The position numbers and the translations under genes are program-made. Below, in pieces: positions 59,534 through 64,000 of a stretch of DNA of 64,000 nt (position 1 is its first letter; each line of letters begins with the position of its first letter). The notes beneath the pieces were generated by a model. It saw only the letters and a list, made by a program, of their open reading frames with translations. It was not told the origin of the DNA and searched no databases. The stretch lies in NCBI RefSeq assembly GCF_014651915.1, contig NZ_BMXU01000001.1, positions 124,001-188,000 on the forward strand, written 5' to 3'. Origin of the DNA: Parvularcula lutaonensis (GTDB lineage Bacteria; Pseudomonadota; Alphaproteobacteria; Caulobacterales; Parvularculaceae).

Positions 59534-61306
59534 TCAGGCGGCGTGTGGCTGATCGAAGGTTTCGGCGTCGGCTGACTCAATGTCTTTGTGCCCCTTGAAC
59601 AGGCCCGTAATCCGCGCCCATGCGTCTGCAGGCGGTGAGCCTGCACCCTCGAGAAGGCGGGTTGGCGGCACATGCATCCATGCGGGCCGCCAGTCGAGAT
59701 TTGGTTCACATCCATGACCCATGATCCGGTTGCCGATGATCTGTTTCTGGATTTTGGCGGTGTCGCTCGCGCAGCTTTCCGCAAGCGATTTCGATCCAAT
59801 ATCAGCGACCATGGCATTGATGGCCCGCTTGTCGCGGAGCAGGTCGAAAAAGGCCGGTTCCGGCTTCCAACAGGCTGACAAATTCGTCTCGCAGACATGC
59901 AGAACGGCTTCGACAACCGGCCCACCTGCCTCCAGCGTCTGCGCCATGGTGAAAGCCAGAACCTCCATGACTTCCTCGTCCGACATGGCAAGAAGCGCGG
60001 CGAAGACTTCGCAAAGCCGGTAAGCGTCACCGTTGCGCCGCGCCTCGCCGTTCACGCCCAGCGCCTTGAACAGGGAGGCAATGCGGGTGCCTTCTTCTTC
60101 CATTTGTGCGGCGGCTTTCGATGTCTCAAGGCTGGCGCATGTGTCCTCCTTGCGGGAACGGCATTCATGGGCGCGGACTTGCCAAAGGGCGCTGCCGGTC
60201 ATCGCGTGGGCGACCATCAGGCGAAGGGCAATGGCGGGCTGCGCGACAAGGCTCGCCTGCGCCGCGCCATGGCGATGCAGAAGAATGTATTCCGCGAGTG
60301 GGCCGGACATCTCCGGTTTCACGGGAGCGGCGGGGCCGTCGCCATCACCGGTCTTTGCCTTCTCCTGCCGCCGCGCCTCGGCCTGTGAGATATAGCCCTC
60401 ATGGAAGGTCACAGTGCCGTCATGGCGAAGCTCGACATAGACCTTGCCGCCTTGTTTCTTCGTGCGGGTCTGATGGTCCCAGCGATGGAAGAACGCCCCG
60501 CGTTCAAGGCAGACAACGTCCTTCCAACCGTCTGCAATGTAAGCCTCAATGCGCTGCGCCACGGCGGCGGACTGCGCCTTCCAGAAGGCGTCGGGATCGG
60601 CGAACACGCCATGTTGTCCGAACAGGTCTGCAGTGATCTGGCCGTCATAGTCTGCAATGTCGAACAGCGCCTTGTCGGTGGTGATAATCGCCCCGCCGGT
60701 GATCCATGCCTTGCAGTTCCGGCCACGCGGGGCGCGATCGTCTTCGCTTTCGTAGAGCCGCAGCCACTCGCCTTGCCGGTCCTCTGTGGCGAGCGTCAGG
60801 GCGCGGATCGTCTCGCGGTCGATCTCGTCCTCGGCGTAGAGCTTGCGGATAGGTTCGGACAAAGAGGCGAGCGCCAGAACACGGCGCACCAGAAGCTCCG
60901 TGACGCCAAAGAAGGCGGCGATCTCGTCCACGCTGCGGCCTTCATCGTGCAGGCGTTTGAAGGCGGTGTACTGCTCCATTTCCGACGCTGGCAGGCGTCC
61001 GACATTCTCGATGACCGACGCAGCAATGGCGCTGGCGGCGTCTTCCTCGGTCATGATCGCGCATGGGACATGCGGGGTCTCGCCGGTCTCCTTCTCGATC
61101 TCTTTCAAGGCAAAGAAGCGCCGCCGTCCGGCGACGACGCCATAATGATCGCCCTCTTTACGAACGAGCAAAGTCTGGCGAATGCCGCTCTCGCGGATCG
61201 ATGGCAGGATGTCGGACACATCCGGCTTCTTGCGGCTGTGGCGCATGTTGAGTTTAGAGATTTTCAGCTGGTCGAGCGGGATGGTTTTAAGAATGGGCTG
61301 GGCCAT
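59534..61306 (-). CDS. ParB/RepB-like nuclease-domain protein
   Basis: A 590-residue protein from the ATG at 61306. The N-terminal ParB/Srx domain (IPLDQLKISKLNMRHSRKKP, LVRKEGDHYGVVAGRRRFFA with GRRR) and a ParB HTH (ERSVDEIAAFFGVTELLVRR-like, about 130-200) are followed by ~380 residues of specific extension. Long ParB-like proteins of this type are typical of rhizobial plasmids and ICEs and are thought to help maintenance or gene control. No ParA gene is seen beside it. Confidence 0.86.
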   Translation of the reverse strand: MAQPILKTIPLDQLKISKLNMRHSRKKPDVSDILPSIRESGIRQTLLVRKEGDHYGVVAGRRRFFALKEIEKETGETPHVPCAIMTEEDAASAIAASVIENVGRLPASEMEQYTAFKRLHDEGRSVDEIAAFFGVTELLVRRVLALASLSEPIRKLYAEDEIDRETIRALTLATEDRQGEWLRLYESEDDRAPRGRNCKAWITGGAIITTDKALFDIADYDGQITADLFGQHGVFADPDAFWKAQSAAVAQRIEAYIADGWKDVVCLERGAFFHRWDHQTRTKKQGGKVYVELRHDGTVTFHEGYISQAEARRQEKAKTGDGDGPAAPVKPEMSGPLAEYILLHRHGAAQASLVAQPAIALRLMVAHAMTGSALWQVRAHECRSRKEDTCASLETSKAAAQMEEEGTRIASLFKALGVNGEARRNGDAYRLCEVFAALLAMSDEEVMEVLAFTMAQTLEAGGPVVEAVLHVCETNLSACWKPEPAFFDLLRDKRAINAMVADIGSKSLAESCASDTAKIQKQIIGNRIMGHGCEPNLDWRPAWMHVPPTRLLEGAGSPPADAWARITGLFKGHKDIESADAETFDQPHAA

Positions 61307-61350
61307 GATCTGGCTCCTTCTTGATTGGCTTTGAGATTGGGGGCGCGCCG

Positions 61351-61827
61351 TCAGGCGCGCGCCCCGCTGGTATCCAGCGCCGCACAAAGGCGGCGGGCGG
61401 CGGCGAACCCTGCGTCCAAGGCTTCGGGCAGAAGTTCCTTCGCGACATCGGTCAGATAAGCGTTGTCGCTGCCCGGATAGTTCGCCTCGATGCCCCAAAG
61501 GCTGGCGGCATGGGTGTCCAGCGTGACGCCCTCCAGCGCGACCGACAGAACAATCCCGCAATAGAACCATTCGTCCTTGCGCCATGCGGCCATGACGGCT
61601 TCGGCCTTGGCCTGCGCCTCGGCGAAGCGCTGGCGATGGTTTGGGCCGGGACCAATGAACCCCGGCGCGTCCTTGTAGAGCGAAGGCCAGAATCCGTCCT
61701 GACGCTCATCCGGTGCATCGGGGCAATCATCGCGCACAATCCGCGCGGTGATCTCGAAGCCTGCAACCCCGCAGGTGATGCTGTCGCCCTCGCAAACGAA
61801 GGTCTGGAAGCGCTGCGTGAACGTCAT
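61351..61827 (-). CDS. Hypothetical protein
   Basis: A 158-residue soluble protein from the ATG at 61827. It begins with beta strands (FVCEGDSITCGVAGFEITAR) and has central Trp/Asp-rich segments (AWRKDEWFYCGIVLSVALEG). The same small protein is found beside parB and ardA in related elements, but I know no function. Its start overlaps the stop of the Cys-rich gene upstream, so it belongs to the ardA-led operon. Confidence 0.7.
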   Translation of the reverse strand: MTFTQRFQTFVCEGDSITCGVAGFEITARIVRDDCPDAPDERQDGFWPSLYKDAPGFIGPGPNHRQRFAEAQAKAEAVMAAWRKDEWFYCGIVLSVALEGVTLDTHAASLWGIEANYPGSDNAYLTDVAKELLPEALDAGFAAARRLCAALDTSGARA

Positions 61828-62036
61828 GCCGCGCCCTCCTTGAAGAGTCCGGCAATCGCGATCCAGTGCGGGCCGTAGACGGCATGTTCGCCGCATTCGT
61901 CGCAACGGTAGGCGCTCGCATCGGGTTCGCAGCATCCGCGCGGGGCGCGGCAGGCCAAGCAGAAGCCTTCCGACCAGTCGTCAGCCTGCTGCAGTTCTTC
62001 CAAAGTGAAGCGATAGCGGGTGGTTTCGGGAGTCAT
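61824..62036 (-). CDS. Small zinc-ribbon-like protein
   Basis: A 70-residue protein; ATG at 62036 with GGAGGG upstream. Cysteines in CLACRAPRGC and YRCDECGEHAVYGPHW could bind one or two zinc ions. It is the second gene of the ardA operon. Function unknown; small zinc proteins are common in the leading regions of conjugative elements. Confidence 0.7.
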   Translation of the reverse strand: MTPETTRYRFTLEELQQADDWSEGFCLACRAPRGCCEPDASAYRCDECGEHAVYGPHWIAIAGLFKEGAA

Positions 62037-62050
62037 GTCCAAGCCCTCCG

Positions 62051-62614
62051 CTATCGTGACCAGAAAATGTGGACTTCATCGAAGCCCGTCTGGAAGACCA
62101 TGATCTCGCCATTAAGCGCCATGTCGCGGGCGAGGGCCTGCCAGTCGATGTAGTAGCGAAGCGAGTCCGGAATCTCGGTGCCGGTGTCCTCGTGCAGCTG
62201 CTCGGCAAAGTCTGCGGCGCTGCGATATTCGCCTGCGTATTCGTCGAAGGCGGCGCGCGCTTCGGCGAGGTCGTCGCCGAAATGGCTCAAGACCTTGCCG
62301 CCAAGCTCGCCATGTTCCTCGATGAAATCCGCAAGCTCGCACACCGTCTCGAATGAGGCGTATTCGGACAGGTTCGCCCCCTCGAAGCCCTCATAATCGT
62401 GGATCGCCCATTCTTCCGCGTCCGGCTCCGGCGATGCCGCCAGCATGGCGCGCACCTGTTCCCCAATCTCGTTAGGGGTGGTGGCATCAATCCATCGCCC
62501 ATGCAGGCAACCCGAATTGTAGGCCGCAAGGCAGGCCACATAGATGCGCGGTCTCTCTGCTGGCGCGGGTGCGGGCGTTGCCGCATGCGCGTGGGTTGCG
62601 AGTTGGTCAGTCAT
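62051..62614 (-). CDS. ardA: Antirestriction protein ArdA
   Basis: A 187-residue acidic protein with the ArdA signature RIYVACLAAYNSGCLHGRWI and the C-terminal YYIDWQALARDMALNGEIM; roughly 20 residues longer at the N-terminus than the classical protein. ArdA mimics bent B-form DNA and blocks type I restriction enzymes, protecting DNA just transferred. A GGAAGGAGA site precedes the ATG and lies at the end of a very large palindrome. It is the first gene of the leftward ardA-parB block. Confidence 0.92.
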   Translation of the reverse strand: MTDQLATHAHAATPAPAPAERPRIYVACLAAYNSGCLHGRWIDATTPNEIGEQVRAMLAASPEPDAEEWAIHDYEGFEGANLSEYASFETVCELADFIEEHGELGGKVLSHFGDDLAEARAAFDEYAGEYRSAADFAEQLHEDTGTEIPDSLRYYIDWQALARDMALNGEIMVFQTGFDEVHIFWSR

Positions 62615-62617
62615 GTC

Positions 62618-62842
62618 AGTCTCCTTCCCCGCCCGCGTTCTTTTCCCGACAGTCGGGTGGGCGGCGAGGAGGTGCTCAGCCAGAGCGTGATAGGGCGGCG
62701 CGCAAGGGGAAGCTGTAGGTATGACGCCTAAAGACGATCAGAGATGACGAAGTCCCGCCCCCTTGCGCGGCGACCGCGCTCTGGCAGACGCACCGTCCGC
62801 CCACCTGACTGATGGGAAGAGATATTGAGGCGGAGGGAGACT
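62618..62842. promoter_or_regulatory. ~225-bp imperfect palindrome, candidate single-strand promoter
   Basis: Matching arms, left/right: agtctccttccccgcc (62618-62633) with ggcggagggagact (62829-62842); agtcgggtgggcgg (62651-62664) with ccgcccacctgact (62797-62810, one mismatch); ccagagcg (62680-62687) with cgctctgg (62777-62784); cgcgcaagggg (62699-62709) with ccccttgcgcg (62759-62769). The centre is near 62730. Such a long hairpin just ahead of ardA resembles the Frpo-type promoters that are active on single-stranded transferred DNA. Confidence 0.75.
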
Positions 62843-63001
62843 CAGGTGGCGTTGATCGTGAGGGGAAGGAGCTAAGCGTTAAGACGCCTAACGTGCGAAG
62901 CGTTGCAAAATGATCGTCATTGAGGCAGCCGACTGCCTTGCGTTTCGTTTTCCGGGCAGGCATTCGAATCACAACGCCGCTTCGAACGATTTTGCGATCG
63001 T

Positions 63002-63038
63002 GATTTGGGCCATAATTTTATCAGATTTTGGGCCATAA
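63002..63038 (+). repeat. Right arm-type repeat pair
   Basis: gatttgggccataa (63002-63015) and agattttgggccataa (63023-63038) repeat the left-end motif in the same direction, again 23 bp apart, 60-83 bp inside attR. These are likely integrase arm sites. Confidence 0.72.
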
Positions 63039-63097
63039 TTTGGAAGAGCAGAATTTATAACATATTGATATTATTGGATTATTTTTCTCATTTGGCG

Positions 63098-63113
63098 CGC
63101 ATCGCCCGCTCCA
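63098..63113 (+). other. attR core
   Basis: cgcatcgcccgctcca, identical to the last 16 bases of the tRNA-Gly gene at 14476-14491. It marks the right end of the ICE. Confidence 0.92.
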
Positions 63114-63145
63114 TTTTCCTCCCCCACCCCAGGGAGAACGACGAG

Positions 63146-63168
63146 GCGGCCCGAGGGCCGCTTTTTTT
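63146..63168 (+). terminator. Rho-independent terminator, formerly of tRNA-Gly
   Basis: gcggccc (63146-63152) pairs with gggccgc (63155-63161), followed by seven T (63162-63168). It lies 33 bp beyond attR, so before integration it would have ended tRNA-Gly transcription; the ICE has separated gene and terminator. Confidence 0.82.
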
Positions 63169-63180
63169 GTTGCCTGCGAT

Positions 63181-63474
63181 CTAGCGGCCCCGGTCGCGGG
63201 GAATTTTCAGGGCAACCTCATCTTCGAAGCAGTAGGACCAGATTTCCTTCGGCTCCATGGAGCAGATGACCGGGTGGCTGTGGGCAGCGGCGTGCTTGCG
63301 CGCGTGCCGGTTGGGGGAGCTGTCGCAACAGCCGACCTGTCCGCAGTGGAGGCACTTCCTCAGGTGCACCCATTGCCCGCCCATCGCGATGCAATCGGCG
63401 CAGACCGCGCCTTCTTTCTCCTCCTCGCGAGGCACGAGATATGTGACGGATGCTGCATGCTCGCAATTGGCCAT
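63181..63474 (-). CDS. UBP-type zinc-finger protein
   Basis: A 97-residue protein from the ATG at 63474 with the Cys/His pattern of the UBP zinc finger: CADCIAMGGQWVHLRKCLHC, GQVGCCDSSPNRHARKHAAA, HSHPVI. In eukaryotes the domain binds ubiquitin C-termini; bacterial stand-alone copies are common but uncharacterised. It belongs to the chromosome and lies beside amn. Confidence 0.87.
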   Translation of the reverse strand: MANCEHAASVTYLVPREEEKEGAVCADCIAMGGQWVHLRKCLHCGQVGCCDSSPNRHARKHAAAHSHPVICSMEPKEIWSYCFEDEVALKIPRDRGR

Positions 63475-63537
63475 GGGCACTCCTCCCCAGACAGAGAACA
63501 TAGCCGGGAAGAGCGCGGGTGTGCGGATTTTCCGCAG

Positions 63538-64000
63538 TTAGCGGAAAAGAGGCTCGTCGAAGCTCCTGAGCTTGCGCGAATGGAGCGAGCCTGCATCCGC
63601 CTCGGAGCGGAGGAGCTCCAACGTCCGTAGACCGATCTTGAGGTGCTGGCCGACGCGCTCCTGGTAGAAGGCGTTGGCCATGCCGGGGAGCTTGATCTCC
63701 CCGTGAAGCGGCCTGTCCGAAACGCAGAGTAGCGTGCCGTAGGGGACGCGGTAGCGGTAGCCCGCTGCGGCGACGGTGGCGCTCTCCATGTCGATAGCGA
63801 TGGCACGGGACTGGTTGAGGGTCACCGCGAGGTCCTCGAAGCGGAGCTCCCAGTTCCTGTCGTCAGTGGTCACGACCGTCCCTGTACGGAGGTGCCGCTT
63901 GAGCTCCCGCCCCGAGAAACCGGTCTCTTGCTCGACAGCGGCGGTGAGGGCGAGCTGCACCTCGGCGATCGTTGGCAGTGGGACGGCCGGGGGCAGGGCG
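63538..64000 (-). CDS. amn: AMP nucleosidase, C-terminal part
   Basis: The frame is open to the window edge, so the N-terminal part lies beyond it. IAIDMESATVAAAGYRYRVP, YGTLLCVSDRPLHGEIKLPG and NAFYQERVGQHLKIGLRTLE are typical of AMP nucleosidase, which cleaves AMP to adenine and ribose 5-phosphate. The DMES acid is the catalytic region of the nucleoside phosphorylase fold. It is a core gene and marks the right chromosomal flank. Confidence 0.92.
   Translation of the reverse strand, partial: ALPPAVPLPTIAEVQLALTAAVEQETGFSGRELKRHLRTGTVVTTDDRNWELRFEDLAVTLNQSRAIAIDMESATVAAAGYRYRVPYGTLLCVSDRPLHGEIKLPGMANAFYQERVGQHLKIGLRTLELLRSEADAGSLHSRKLRSFDEPLFR

Larger units (their letters stand above)
14476..63113. 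mobile_element. 48.6-kb integrative and conjugative element in tRNA-Gly
   Basis: The element is bounded by the 16-bp direct repeats and holds, in order, integrase, cargo, the Trb mating-pair genes, copG-traG, relaxase, traF, parB-like and ardA genes. The Trb/RlxS-type gene set resembles the alphaproteobacterial ICEs related to symbiosis islands and to rhizobial conjugative plasmids. Three cargo blocks are set between transfer modules: 16311-25256, 35453-41627 and 44311-54767. All transfer genes appear intact apart from a truncated extra copy of the trbF 5' end, so the element is probably transferable. I found no clear excisionase; the AlpA-like HTH at 57466 is a candidate. Confidence 0.93.

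Noticed and set aside
62722-62895. gacgcctaa repeats as iterons
   Set aside because: Only two copies of a 9-base word far apart, one inside the palindrome loop; not enough for an origin.
1-64000. CRISPR arrays or insertion sequences
   Set aside because: No regularly spaced repeats with unique spacers, and no transposase-like frame with terminal inverted repeats, were seen anywhere in the window.

Overview
The window comes from a GC-rich alphaproteobacterium. The core genes (DbpA-like DEAD-box helicase, MurJ, MotA/MotB-like pair, CnoX-type thioredoxin, prolyl-tRNA deacylase, AMP nucleosidase) and the Rhizobiales/Caulobacterales-style Trb conjugation cluster with DUF736, DUF2274 and DUF2285 proteins point to the Caulobacterales/Hyphomonadales/Maricaulales neighbourhood; the genus cannot be fixed from the sequence alone.

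Layout. Positions 1-14491 are ordinary chromosome ending in a tRNA-Gly(GCC) gene. A 48.6-kb integrative and conjugative element (ICE) occupies 14476-63113. It uses the 3' end of that tRNA gene as attachment site: a 16-bp direct repeat lies at 14476-14491 and again at 63098-63113. The chromosome resumes with a rho-independent terminator, a UBP-type zinc-finger protein and the 3' part of AMP nucleosidase.

Inside the ICE, left to right: a tyrosine integrase with paired arm-type repeats at both ends; a first cargo block (exported protein, two TetR regulators, a hydrolase, an ECF42-like sigma factor with its DGPF/YCII partner, a three-gene hipBA operon whose promoter carries operators exactly 49 bp apart); the leftward mating-pair operon trbB-C-D-E-J-L-F-G-I followed by DUF2274 and DUF736; a second cargo block (35453-41627) built around a membrane protein fusing an OmpR-type DNA-binding domain, a Ser/Thr kinase and a TPR domain, divergent from two lipoproteins, a DsbC-like protein and a small membrane protein, with three 11-bp-spaced repeats between them; copG-traG; a third cargo block (44311-54767), a four-gene phage-defence operon of helicase-methylase-ATPase (Hma) type headed by a BrxR/CapW-like WYL regulator; then relaxase, traF signal peptidase, an AlpA-like HTH, a DUF6499/DUF2285 replication or regulatory protein, DUF736, a ParB-like protein, two small proteins and ardA antirestriction.

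How it works together. Integrase plus attL/attR move the element; relaxase, TraF, TraG and the Trb proteins process DNA and move it between cells; ArdA should protect the incoming strand from type I restriction. A ~225-bp imperfect palindrome sits directly upstream of ardA and resembles the single-strand promoters (Frpo-like) that drive anti-restriction genes on entering plasmid DNA. The observations most worth following are that palindrome, the kinase cassette with its matching operator, the Hma operon with a HEPN motif in its ATPase, and a motif shared 60-63 bp upstream of both trbB and traG.
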